NCBI GenBank assembly: GCA_002393975.1
Contig: DGSM01000107.1
Span: 1-28,851 of the forward strand
DNA from: Clostridiales bacterium UBA4362
Lineage (GTDB): Bacteria > Bacillota > Clostridia > TANB77 > CAG-508
Direction: 5' to 3'
DNA: 28,851 bases
Below are positions 1 to 8,611 of the stretch, in pieces. The notes below the pieces were generated by a model. The model was given only the letters and a program-made list of their open reading frames with translations. It had not been told where the DNA came from and searched no databases. Each line of letters begins with the position of its first letter. The first letter of the stretch is position 1. The translations under genes were made by a program, and so were the position numbers.

Positions 1-6
1 TTTTAT

Positions 7-2493
7 TTATAGTTCTTCTACTTTATCTTCATCAACGATAGTTTCTATAGAAACAACTTTACCATTAGATGTCTTCATTAATGTAACACCTTGAGTGTTT
101 CTTCCAAGAACATTAATATCTTTAACCTTAAGTCTTATAATTGTTCCTGTATCAGTGATAATCATTACATCATCATTTTCATCAGTAATTCTTACACCAA
201 TTATATCTCCAGTCTTTGGAGTAACTTTATAAGTTATAACTCCTCTTCCAGCTCTTGATTGAACTCTATACTCATTAAGATCTGTTCTCTTACCAAAACC
301 ATTTTCAGTTATAGCAAGTAATGTTTTTGGAGTTCCCTCTTCTATTGTCTCCATTCCAATAACAAAGTCATCATCATCAAGATTAATTCCTTTTACACCT
401 TGTGCTGTTCTTCCTACAGGTCTTACATCTTCTTCTGAGAATTTTATTGCTATACCATTTTTAGTAGCCATAACAACATTGTTCTTTCCCTCAGTTAATC
501 TTACATCTGTAACTTCATCATCATCTTTTAAAGTAATTGCAATTAATCCTGTTTTCTTTCCAGAATCATATTCTTTAAGAGGTGTTTTCTTAATCATTCC
601 TTGTTTTGTGCTCATAATCAAATATGGAGCATCCTCAAAACTTTTAAGAGGGATAATAGCATTTACTTTTTCGCCAGCATCTAAAGATAATAGATTAACT
701 ATTGCAGTACCTTTAGCTGTTCTTCCTGCTTCAGGAATTTCAAATCCTCTTAATTTATATAATTTACCTTTGTTAGTAAAGAATAATAGATTATCATGTG
801 TTGAACAAGTATATATTTGCTTAATAAAGTCTTCTTCCCTTGTTGTAGCAGCAGTTATACCCTTTCCTCCACGTTTTTGACTCTTATAAGTATCTAGTGG
901 AACTCTCTTAATATATCCAAAATGAGAAAGAGTAATAATAACATCTTGATCAGCTACTAAATCTTCTTCATTAAATTCATCTTCAGCAGCAATAATCTTT
1001 GTTTTTCTCTCATCTCCATATTTTTCAATCATATCAAGGGATTCTTCTTTAATAATATTAAATACTAATCTCTCGCTTCCAAGAATTTCTCTTAGATGTT
1101 CAATTAATTCCATTAATTGCTTATATTCTTCTTCTATTTTCTCTCTTTGTAATCCAGAAAGAGTTCTTAATCTCATATCTAGAATAGCTTGAGCTTGAAT
1201 TTCATCTAAGCCAAATCTAGCCATTAATTGTTCTTTAGGATCATCATAAGAATTTCTAATAATTCTAATAACTTCATCAATATTATCAATAGCAATTCTT
1301 AATCCCTCTAAGATATGTGCACGAGCTAAAGCTTTATCTAAATCAAATTGAGTTCTTCTTAATATAACTTCTTTTCTGTGTTCAATGAAGTATTCTAAGC
1401 ATTGTCTTAATGTTAATATCTTTGGAACGCCATCAACTAAAGCAAGTTGAATTACTCCAAAAGAGTATTGCATTTGAGTATATTTATATAATTTGTTTAA
1501 AACAACTTGTGCATTTGCATCTCTCTTAAGTTCAATAACAATTCTAACTTTTTCTTCTCTATCAGATTCATCTCTAACTTCAGCAATACCATCAACTTTC
1601 TTGTCTCTTGCTAATTGATTAATATCAACTATTAAATTTGCTTTATTAACTTGATATGGAAGTGAATGAACAACGATTCTTTGCTTGTTTCCAGACATTT
1701 CTTCAATCTCTGCTTCAGCTCTCATCATTATTTTTCCACGACCAGTTAGATAAGCATCTTTAATTCCATCTCTTCCTAATATTGTTGCTCCAGTTGGGAA
1801 ATCTGGTCCTTTAACAATTTGCAATAATTGTTCATCTGAAACAGCATCTTCTTCAACAAGTTTAATAACAGCATTAAGAATCTCTGTTAAGTTATGAGTT
1901 GGAATATTTGTAGCCATTCCAACAGCAATACCAGATGATCCATTAACTAAAAGAGTTGGTATCTTTGATGGAAGAACTGTTGGTTCTTGTCTAATACCAT
2001 CAAAGTTAGGCATAAAGTCAACTGTGTTTTTATCTATGTCTTCTAGAATAGTTTCTGCTATCTTTGTCATTCTAGCTTCAGTATAACGATAAGCAGCAGC
2101 AGGATCACCATCTATAGATCCAAAGTTTCCATGACCATCAATTAATACATATCTTTGAGTAAAATCTTGTGCAAGTCTTACCATCGCATCATAAACAGAA
2201 CTATCTCCATGTGGATGATATCTACCTAAAACGTCTCCGACAGTTGTAGCTGATTTTCTATATGGTTTATCATGTGTTAAACCATCTTCATACATTGTAT
2301 AAAGGATTCTTCTATGAACAGGTTTTAAACCATCTCTTACATCAGGCAAAGCTCTTTGAACTATAACGCTCATTGCATAGTCAATATATGCTGTTTTCAT
2401 TTCATCAACGATTTCTCTATCAATTATAGTTCCATCTTTGAAATTTCCATTTTCATCTTCACCATTGCCTTCTTTTGGTGTTATGTTACTCAT
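7..2493 (-). CDS. gyrA: DNA gyrase subunit A
   Basis: GyrA is the breakage-reunion subunit of DNA gyrase, which with GyrB introduces negative supercoils using ATP. The 828-residue length is normal. The catalytic tyrosine is Y137 in the RYTEAR motif. The helix that carries quinolone-resistance changes reads HPHGDSSVYD (93-102); S98 and D102 correspond to E. coli S83 and D87, so this looks quinolone-sensitive. The GyrA box QKRGGKG (539-545) in the C-terminal beta-pinwheel shows it is gyrase and not topoisomerase IV ParC. The ATG is preceded by AAAGGGAAAGGAT. Unlike B. subtilis, gyrA is not next to gyrB: six genes lie between them on the same strand. It has its own promoter in the 86-bp gap upstream. 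The TAA stop is only six bases from the window edge, so no terminator can be judged. Confidence 0.98.
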   Translation of the reverse strand: MSNITPKEGNGEDENGNFKDGTIIDREIVDEMKTAYIDYAMSVIVQRALPDVRDGLKPVHRRILYTMYEDGLTHDKPYRKSATTVGDVLGRYHPHGDSSVYDAMVRLAQDFTQRYVLIDGHGNFGSIDGDPAAAYRYTEARMTKIAETILEDIDKNTVDFMPNFDGIRQEPTVLPSKIPTLLVNGSSGIAVGMATNIPTHNLTEILNAVIKLVEEDAVSDEQLLQIVKGPDFPTGATILGRDGIKDAYLTGRGKIMMRAEAEIEEMSGNKQRIVVHSLPYQVNKANLIVDINQLARDKKVDGIAEVRDESDREEKVRIVIELKRDANAQVVLNKLYKYTQMQYSFGVIQLALVDGVPKILTLRQCLEYFIEHRKEVILRRTQFDLDKALARAHILEGLRIAIDNIDEVIRIIRNSYDDPKEQLMARFGLDEIQAQAILDMRLRTLSGLQREKIEEEYKQLMELIEHLREILGSERLVFNIIKEESLDMIEKYGDERKTKIIAAEDEFNEEDLVADQDVIITLSHFGYIKRVPLDTYKSQKRGGKGITAATTREEDFIKQIYTCSTHDNLLFFTNKGKLYKLRGFEIPEAGRTAKGTAIVNLLSLDAGEKVNAIIPLKSFEDAPYLIMSTKQGMIKKTPLKEYDSGKKTGLIAITLKDDDEVTDVRLTEGKNNVVMATKNGIAIKFSEEDVRPVGRTAQGVKGINLDDDDFVIGMETIEEGTPKTLLAITENGFGKRTDLNEYRVQSRAGRGVITYKVTPKTGDIIGVRITDENDDVMIITDTGTIIRLKVKDINVLGRNTQGVTLMKTSNGKVVSIETIVDEDKVEEL

Positions 2494-2532
2494 GTTTTTT
2501 CTATCCTTTCCCTTTGTATTTTTACCTTACAT

Positions 2533-2561
2533 ATTATATTATAAAGATACTAAAAAATCAA
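2533..2561 (-). promoter_or_regulatory. gyrA promoter
   Basis: On the minus strand, TTGATT (2561-2556), a 17-base spacer and a perfect TATAAT (2538-2533) lie about 40 bases upstream of the gyrA start. The -35 matches four of six consensus bases. It suggests gyrA is transcribed separately from the upstream operon. Confidence 0.65.
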
Positions 2562-2579
2562 GTACAACGCTTATTTTAT

Positions 2580-3308
2580 CTATGATACGAGTTGATTTGC
2601 AAGTTCAAATTCTTCATCGGAAAGAGTAAATTTTTCTTCTTTGTTTTTCATTAATAAATGAAGGGTTTCAAGGGTCCTTGCACTCTTCAAAGTTGATTCA
2701 ATTGGTAACACTTTTTTCAATTCATTTTTAATTTTTAAATATTCTTTTTCCATTCCTTCAAAATTCTTTTCATTATAAAAATTTTTCCAGTTATCTTCAT
2801 AATTATTTATCTTCTCTATAGATTCCATTTGACCCATAAATTCACTTTCTATATTAGAATTAATTGCATCTAAAATAGAATTCTTACTTCTTCTAACTAT
2901 TTTAGCCGCTTCAACAGGTATTAACTCATTATCTTTAGCTTTATTTATAGCTGTATCTAATAAAGTTGAGACACTGTCTATAATTCCTCCATTTTTTATA
3001 GCATTTCTTGCTTGAGTAACATTTTCAAAATTCCCTGTAATTATTCCAATAGCACTTTTCCCTAAATCTATTGCTGAATTAATTGCTTGATTAATTCCAG
3101 ACTCAAAGCCACTATTTAAAATTGCATCTTTAATGGTTATAACTTGATCCTCAATTATATTAGGCAAAGCAGCTCTAATTCCTAAATCAACTGCTGTATT
3201 AATTACCATTCCCAATGTCGATTTTAGAAATGAATTTTGTGCTACCTCCAAATCTTGATTTCCTATATCCATATTTTGATTTAGTGTGTTCTCTAATACT
3301 TTTTCCAC
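2580..3308 (-). CDS. Helical-repeat protein of unknown function, last gene of VirB4-like operon
   Basis: I do not recognise a named family. The protein is about 242 residues, with no signal peptide or membrane span. The N-terminal two thirds hold degenerate repeats of a small-residue helix, such as INTAVDLGIRA, INSAIDLGKSA and LLDTAINKAK at roughly 40-residue spacing, interspersed with glycines. The C-terminal third is charged and probably helical. I chose the GTG at 3308 because the Shine-Dalgarno AGAGGTGG ends six bases before it. The GTG at 3317 lies inside that ribosome site and is unlikely. The gene overlaps the preceding ATPase gene by 110 bases in another frame, so it is translationally coupled to it. 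The context suggests it is a partner or cargo of the TraC/VirB4/TadZ-like proteins, but that is inference only. Confidence 0.72.
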   Translation of the reverse strand: MEKVLENTLNQNMDIGNQDLEVAQNSFLKSTLGMVINTAVDLGIRAALPNIIEDQVITIKDAILNSGFESGINQAINSAIDLGKSAIGIITGNFENVTQARNAIKNGGIIDSVSTLLDTAINKAKDNELIPVEAAKIVRRSKNSILDAINSNIESEFMGQMESIEKINNYEDNWKNFYNEKNFEGMEKEYLKIKNELKKVLPIESTLKSARTLETLHLLMKNKEEKFTLSDEEFELANQLVS

Positions 3309-4413
3309 CAAAACCACCTCTTTTCTCTATTTTCTTCATCTCTTTTTGTATCTTCCTTTGTCTACTTTTGTTGTTATTAATTATATAATCATAATATTCT
3401 CGTAGTTTTATCTTTCCTAGAACTTTATATTCTCTAAATAGTTCTCTTAAAATACTCTCATCAATAGAATTTTTAGTACATTTGTTAAAAACTATATAAA
3501 ACTTGTCTTTACTAATTTTGTATTCTTCTGTGTACTTCTTTAATAAAATTTGTGCCTTTTGTACTTCATAAAGGCTAGCTCCAGAAAGAAACAATAATTC
3601 ATCAGATATTTTCATAATCTCTTTATTGTACTCCATAAAGCATTGTGAAGAAGTATCAATAATTATTAATTCATAAACACTTTTAAGCTTAAGTAATACT
3701 TTCCTTACATCTAAAGGATTAAATTGACTTTTTGTATCAAAAATCAAATTTACCCCTGATATCAAATCAACATTAAACTTTGTCTTAAATACCATTGGAT
3801 TAGTTTCAATTGTATATTCTTGATCTTGTTCTTGAATACTTGCTGGTTTTATTGCTTTTTCTAATATGTTCTTTTTAATATTTCTTTGGACTTTATCAGT
3901 ATAATCTTTAACTCCTAATAAATAATGTAGACTATTGTTTAAAACATCAAAATCAACAATTAATTTCTTATTACAATTTAAAACATTAGCTAAATTTATT
4001 GAAAAAACACTTTTTCCAACGCCACTAGCTCCTAATATTGTTACAATCTTTCCTTTAAATGATCTATTTTCTTGAAATTTAATATTGCTATCCATCAATA
4101 TAAATTTAACAACCTCATCTGTATTGCTATGATTAAAGAATTGATAAACTCCTTCAATCTTTTCCCCATCATCGAAATTTGTAATTATTATCTTAATCAA
4201 TGGAATTTCTTTTACAATAATATTCACTATCTCCTTTATATCAATTTCACCTGGAAGATTATAATCTATAACTAAGTAATCAATAGCCTTATTAATATCC
4301 ATATACTCTAGAATACCTTCTTTATATTGGATATCATAAGCACAAATATCAAATCCCCTAGCATTTAATTGATTTGCTAGTATTGTATTTCCTACAGCTG
4401 TTAGAACATTCAT
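3199..4413 (-). CDS. TadZ/CpaE-like (MinD/ParA-superfamily) P-loop ATPase
   Basis: This 404-residue protein has three parts. Residues 1-110 look like a degenerate receiver (Rossmann-like) domain, as in TadZ/CpaE proteins. Residues 120-345 form a P-loop ATPase with Walker A GASGVGKS (128-135), LIVDFD (151-156) and a Walker-B-like LIIIDTS (249-255). The P-loop lacks the KGG signature lysine of typical ParA/MinD. The last 55 residues are a basic, glycine-containing tail with a KRGGFGG segment. TadZ proteins localise secretion ATPases to sites in the cell; here the partner would be the adjacent VirB4-like ATPase. The ATG overlaps the upstream stop by one base (TAATG) and follows AAAGGTGAT. The tail overlaps the downstream gene by 110 bases, and its RGGFGG codons encode that gene's ribosome-binding site. 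The superfamily call is firm; the TadZ-like role is inference. Confidence 0.75.
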   Translation of the reverse strand: MNVLTAVGNTILANQLNARGFDICAYDIQYKEGILEYMDINKAIDYLVIDYNLPGEIDIKEIVNIIVKEIPLIKIIITNFDDGEKIEGVYQFFNHSNTDEVVKFILMDSNIKFQENRSFKGKIVTILGASGVGKSVFSINLANVLNCNKKLIVDFDVLNNSLHYLLGVKDYTDKVQRNIKKNILEKAIKPASIQEQDQEYTIETNPMVFKTKFNVDLISGVNLIFDTKSQFNPLDVRKVLLKLKSVYELIIIDTSSQCFMEYNKEIMKISDELLFLSGASLYEVQKAQILLKKYTEEYKISKDKFYIVFNKCTKNSIDESILRELFREYKVLGKIKLREYYDYIINNNKSRQRKIQKEMKKIEKRGGFGGKSIREHTKSKYGYRKSRFGGSTKFISKIDIGNGN

Positions 4414-6167
4414 TACCTATCACCTTTTTCTATAATTAATTCTTTTTCAAAATCTCCTACTTCAATTTTTACTATTACATGATCTTTTCCTATAAACATT
4501 AGACATTCTCCTCTTCTTAACCCTTTAATTTCTATTTTTTCTTTTTCACTCAAGTCTGTCACATTGCTTAAAACTCTTATGTTTTCCTCTTCCAAGTTAA
4601 AGAAAAGTTTAAATTCAGAATTATTTATTATACTTTTACCAAAATTGCCCTCATCTAAGCTAAATAAATCAGAAATATCTTGTGTAATAGCTATACTACT
4701 TCCACCATATTTTCTAATAGTCTTAAAAATTTTATATACAAATGATGCAACATTTTTATTTGAGGTTACTCCTATCAATCGCCATATTTCATCAAAATAT
4801 ATGCTTTTTCTTATATTTCTATCTTGTTTAATTATGTCCCAAAAAAAATCAGCAAAAATGTACATTCCAAATTTAAGATTATCTTCTCCTAATTCATAAA
4901 CATCTCCCAAAACTAGCTTATTATCTAAAGAAACGTTAGTATATTCATTAAAAAATTTAAGTGATCCCTTCACAAATGGAAATATTAGGCTCTTAAATTT
5001 AGTACTAATGATTTTATATAAGTCAGAAAAATTTGGCATCTGTAATGGATTCTTGAATGAATTATCGCTATTAAAAAGAGAGTTATCATCAAACGATATC
5101 CCCTTGTTTTTATATACCTCAATTATTTTGTTTTCGAAATAAGCTTTGTCTTCTTCTGAAAGTGTTGGTATTAAAAGATTTAGAAAGCCTATAAGTTTGC
5201 CAATTTTATTGCTAAGATATCCAGTTTCACCTTCTTCTAAACTTTCTTTTCTAATATCGAAAACATTAATATAATTATTAGATTTTGGACCGAGCTTTAT
5301 AATACTTCCACCTAGATTACTCACTAAATTAGTATATTCTCTTTCTGGGTCAATGATATATTGATTTAAACCCAATAATGCATATCTTAAAATCATTAAT
5401 TTTGTAAAAAATGATTTTCCGCTTCCTGATGCTCCAAAAATACACATATTTGAGTTTTTATATTTACAATCATCATATTTATCAACTAAAACAAGGGAAT
5501 TATTTGTAAGATTAGTTCCAAAAAGAATACCATCTTCATCATGAATAGAAGATGAAATAAAAGGATATGTGGCGGGAATTCCTGAAGTTAAAATATTTCT
5601 TCTAGCAGATTCTTTAATTAAATTTTCATTATTCATTAAAGGCATACAAGATTTAAAAAGATACTCATTTCTAAAAAAAGCTTTTTTACATATCATACCT
5701 GAACTAGATAAGATACTTTCAATTCTATCTAACTTATAGTCAAGTTCTTTCTTATCTTTGGCATATGTCATTACATAAGAATAGATAAAATACAGTTTTT
5801 CATTATTAATTTGCATTTCTTTCCTTATATATTTAGCATCATTATAAGAAAATGCAGCTATTTCACTATCTTGTCTAGAAGAACTATTATCTTTAATATG
5901 CACTGATGTATTACCTATATTAAAAGTTAAATCTTTGATAACCTTAATCGTATCTTGCTTTTCATAAAAAAGAGATAAAATAATGTCTTCATTGCTATCT
6001 ATAAGATTATTAAATATAAGATCATTGTTTTCTCTTAAGTAATTAACTATTAAGAAACCTGAATATAAAAGACCGTCCATCTCTAAAAATCTTGGATTTT
6101 TAAAGCTGATATATGATGGACTAATCTTATCTTTAAAAGTAAAGATTCCTCGTATAAAAGAAGCCAT
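4413..6167 (-). CDS. VirB4/TraG-family type IV secretion ATPase
   Basis: VirB4 proteins are the hexameric inner-membrane-associated ATPases that energise type IV secretion and conjugation. This 584-residue copy keeps all the ATPase motifs: a pre-P-loop domain ending in the family-like segment PFISSSIHDEDGILFGTN (202-219), Walker A GASGSGKS (245-252), IDPEREY (272-278), Walker B IYFDEIWRLI (456-465), a KTIRKYGG segment (482-489), TQDISDLF (495-502) and the terminal GLRRGECLMFIG (549-560). There is no obvious transmembrane helix. It starts with ATG after AAAGGTGAT, four bases beyond the stop of the TraC-like gene, and shares one base with the next start. Typical VirB4 proteins are longer; here the extra N-terminal module is probably supplied by the separate 167-residue protein. 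No relaxase, coupling protein or channel gene adjoins it, so the substrate is unknown. Confidence 0.88.
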   Translation of the reverse strand: MASFIRGIFTFKDKISPSYISFKNPRFLEMDGLLYSGFLIVNYLRENNDLIFNNLIDSNEDIILSLFYEKQDTIKVIKDLTFNIGNTSVHIKDNSSSRQDSEIAAFSYNDAKYIRKEMQINNEKLYFIYSYVMTYAKDKKELDYKLDRIESILSSSGMICKKAFFRNEYLFKSCMPLMNNENLIKESARRNILTSGIPATYPFISSSIHDEDGILFGTNLTNNSLVLVDKYDDCKYKNSNMCIFGASGSGKSFFTKLMILRYALLGLNQYIIDPEREYTNLVSNLGGSIIKLGPKSNNYINVFDIRKESLEEGETGYLSNKIGKLIGFLNLLIPTLSEEDKAYFENKIIEVYKNKGISFDDNSLFNSDNSFKNPLQMPNFSDLYKIISTKFKSLIFPFVKGSLKFFNEYTNVSLDNKLVLGDVYELGEDNLKFGMYIFADFFWDIIKQDRNIRKSIYFDEIWRLIGVTSNKNVASFVYKIFKTIRKYGGSSIAITQDISDLFSLDEGNFGKSIINNSEFKLFFNLEEENIRVLSNVTDLSEKEKIEIKGLRRGECLMFIGKDHVIVKIEVGDFEKELIIEKGDR

Positions 6168-6171
6168 GTTA

Positions 6172-6675
6172 TCACCTTTTCACTTTCATATATGATTCTA
6201 AAACTATTTTTACTTTTTCCTTAGTTAATTTAGATACAATATTTCCACATCTTAAAAGAGTCTCCTTGGTTTTGAAATAATTTTCCTCCAATTCGTCTTT
6301 ATTAGTGGATTTAATGACGATAAAAAAACGTTTCAAAGAAGATTTAGTATCTTCCTCTAATGAATTCAAAAAATGCACATATTTATCAGTTAAATTAGGA
6401 TAAAGATTTAATGACTTAACTTTATTAATATGTTCTTCTAAATCTTCTTGTTTTGATAGAATTAATATTTGTATATTGAAATTAATATTTTGAAATAAAA
6501 GTTTATAAGAATTTAAAATACTTGTTTTTTCTAATTCAGACCTCAAATTATAATTAATTGGCTCAACTTTCATTATTAAAGTATACGAGGAATCTTTCAT
6601 TTTTATAATTCCAGAGTCTAAAATAGATTCAAATTGTAGAAATTCTTGAACAGAATGGATTTGTTCAAACTTCAT
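6172..6675 (-). CDS. TraC-like N-terminal module protein of a type IV secretion ATPase
   Basis: This 167-residue soluble protein opens the operon. It resembles the short TraC-like proteins found beside VirB4 ATPases in Gram-positive and candidate-phyla T4SS loci. The recognisable pattern is an N-terminal segment ILDSGIIKMKDSSYTLIMKV (18-37), then an INYNLRSE stretch and FNIQILILSKQEDLEEHI (66-83), matching the conserved run of a beta hairpin, a regular helix and an IQI-vocal strand typical of these proteins. It has no P-loop. The ATG follows AAAGGAGA. The stop overlaps the ribosome site of the VirB4 gene, so the two are made together. It could be the detached N-terminus of VirB4. Resemblance is judged by eye and should be treated as tentative. 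Confidence 0.6.
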   Translation of the reverse strand: MKFEQIHSVQEFLQFESILDSGIIKMKDSSYTLIMKVEPINYNLRSELEKTSILNSYKLLFQNINFNIQILILSKQEDLEEHINKVKSLNLYPNLTDKYVHFLNSLEEDTKSSLKRFFIVIKSTNKDELEENYFKTKETLLRCGNIVSKLTKEKVKIVLESYMKVKR

Positions 6676-6696
6676 TTTTCTCCTTTCTTAAGAAAA

Positions 6697-6726
6697 ATGA
6701 TAAGTCCTCTATCCCATATATGTCAA
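6697..6726 (-). promoter_or_regulatory. Promoter of the TraC/VirB4/TadZ-like operon
   Basis: On the minus strand there is a perfect TTGACA (6726-6721), an 18-base spacer and TATCAT (6702-6697, five of six consensus bases). It lies about 20 bases before the TraC-like gene start. It implies that the four-gene operon is transcribed constitutively by the housekeeping sigma factor and independently of the nuclease genes upstream. Confidence 0.75.
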
Positions 6727-6806
6727 GCAAAAGCGTGTACTATTATTCGACACTTTTCTACAATTTGAATCTATAATTGTTAATAATATTCAATTAAAAA
6801 GTAAAA

Positions 6807-8600
6807 CTAAAGTTTAATATAGTTGTACTCTAAACCTAATTTTTCTATAATCTCTTTCTCCCTATTTGAACAACTAAAAATAATTACTTGATTATCAATT
6901 TTATTAAGAGACTCCAATACTTTAGCAATTCTGTTATCATCAAAATAAGCAAATGGTTCATCTAAAATAATTGGTATGTTCTCTTTTGATAATTCTTTAA
7001 CCATTGCCAGTCTAAGAGCTAAGTATATTTCTTGGATTGTTCCATAACTTAGACCCTCTATACTAACCATTTGACCATTAGAAACTTCTACAAATATGCC
7101 TTCATTGAAAGCCACCCTACTATATTTTCCATTAGTAAATATATTCACTAATGAATTAAATTCTTCATTAAACTTTGGTGTTATATTTTTCTTCATTTCT
7201 GTATAACTTTGAGTTAATAACTCTTTTGCTATATCGAATTCTTCTTGTCTTTCTTTAAGTATTTCTAAGTTTTCTTCTTCTATACTTAATAACTCTTCAA
7301 GATGTGATAGCCTTTCCATCTTTGGTTCTATATCTTTATAATCTAGTTCTCTTTTATGCTTTTCAAGTTCCAATTCATTGATTTTTCTAGTATTATTACT
7401 AATAGCTAAGTTAATATTTGAACTAAACAAGTCTTCAATTTGTGAGCCATTAGCTTTAATTAAATCTACTTTCTTCAATTCATTAAGCTTAAGTAAATTT
7501 TTTCTTTGTTCTTCTGCTTCTGTTTTTAACTTATTATTAGTTTCTTCTAATACTTTAAGTTCACTATTTAAATGTTTTGAACTGTTCTTATTTCTATTTA
7601 TAATATCTAAAATTAGAACAATTGGAATTAATATTAGTAATAAGTATTTAAAATTACTTTTTATAAAAAATATTCCAAGAGCACTTATCAAAATGCTAAC
7701 AATAAGTAATACAATATAAAGCTTGTTGCTCTTCTTTTTATCAAGATTTTCAATATCATTTTTCAATCTTAAAATTTTATCATCATTTTCTTTTATGACT
7801 TCTTCTTTAGCTTTAATCTTTTCTTCTTCTTGTCTATCATTATCAACAATTTCTTTTATCTTGTTGTATATTTTTGTATTATTTAGTTCTTTATTAATAT
7901 CAGATTCTATTCTTTGAAGTGAATACTCTATTTCCTCTTTACTATCACGTGCACTTTTAACTTCTTCAAGTTCTTTTTCATACTTTCTTATATTCTCTTC
8001 TGCAACATTAATAGGTCTATCTTGTGATTTATCAGTTCCAACTTCATTTAATTTTCTTTTATTTAGTGAATCAATAGCTTTCTTAAATGATATTTCTTCA
8101 TCACCAGATTCTACTATGTTAGAAACTTTTTGAATTAATATATCTTGGTCTCCTGAGTCAATCTTTAAATTGTTTTGCTTTATAAATACTGTCTTTTCTA
8201 AAATATCCCTATCAAGGCCTACTTGATTCATAAAGAATGTATTTCCTACCTTTTTATCTATCACAAAACTTTTAGTAATATCCATTCCTTGCTCATCATA
8301 AATTTCAGGATCTTTTTTATTAAAATTTCTAAACACTTCATATTTACTACTATTATCTAGCTCATAAGCAATCTTTCCTGAAAAATCTTCACTTCCATTC
8401 CAAGGAGTATATTTTTGAACATCAGAAAAAGCTTCTTTGCCTTTTTTCTTATCCATTCCATAAAACATACTTAAGATAAAGTTTTGTAATGTTGACTTTC
8501 CAGCTTCATTTTCTCCATAAATAATGTTTAACTTATTTAATTCAATTTCTCTATTTTGAAGATTACCATATGAATTTATTTTTATTTTATTTAATTTCAA
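6807..8600 (-). CDS. YhaN/SbcC-like ATPase with a central membrane hairpin
   Basis: This 597-residue Rad50/SbcC-type ABC ATPase partners the phosphoesterase encoded just upstream. It is likely to act on DNA ends in repair. The N-terminal half carries Walker A GENEAGKST (29-37). The C-terminal half carries the GLSYGTIQE signature (516-524) and Walker B IPIILDEPF (542-550). Coiled coils of about 120 residues each flank two adjacent hydrophobic helices (about 294-313 and 317-335). That hairpin replaces the CxxC zinc hook of SbcC/Rad50 and matches YhaN-type proteins, which are membrane-associated; B. subtilis YhaN is, from memory, far longer, so the coils here are short. The start is TTG (8600-8598), supported by AAGGAGAT six bases upstream. 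It lies 11 bases behind the partner gene. Confidence 0.85.
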   Translation of the reverse strand: MKLNKIKINSYGNLQNREIELNKLNIIYGENEAGKSTLQNFILSMFYGMDKKKGKEAFSDVQKYTPWNGSEDFSGKIAYELDNSSKYEVFRNFNKKDPEIYDEQGMDITKSFVIDKKVGNTFFMNQVGLDRDILEKTVFIKQNNLKIDSGDQDILIQKVSNIVESGDEEISFKKAIDSLNKRKLNEVGTDKSQDRPINVAEENIRKYEKELEEVKSARDSKEEIEYSLQRIESDINKELNNTKIYNKIKEIVDNDRQEEEKIKAKEEVIKENDDKILRLKNDIENLDKKKSNKLYIVLLIVSILISALGIFFIKSNFKYLLLILIPIVLILDIINRNKNSSKHLNSELKVLEETNNKLKTEAEEQRKNLLKLNELKKVDLIKANGSQIEDLFSSNINLAISNNTRKINELELEKHKRELDYKDIEPKMERLSHLEELLSIEEENLEILKERQEEFDIAKELLTQSYTEMKKNITPKFNEEFNSLVNIFTNGKYSRVAFNEGIFVEVSNGQMVSIEGLSYGTIQEIYLALRLAMVKELSKENIPIILDEPFAYFDDNRIAKVLESLNKIDNQVIIFSCSNREKEIIEKLGLEYNYIKL

Positions 8601-8611
8601 ACTAAATCTCC

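Noticed and set aside
479..880. Open frame of 133 codons on the plus strand inside gyrA
   Set aside because: It is antisense to a fully conserved part of gyrA, has no ribosome site and no recognisable motif. AT-rich coding sequence often leaves such frames open.
4413..6675. VirB4 gene broken by a frameshift or stop
   Set aside because: Both parts have proper starts and ribosome sites, and the VirB4 part has all motifs. A natural split fits better than decay.
2580..6675. Integrative conjugative element
   Set aside because: No integrase, relaxase, coupling protein, flanking direct repeats or tRNA target is seen at the edges.
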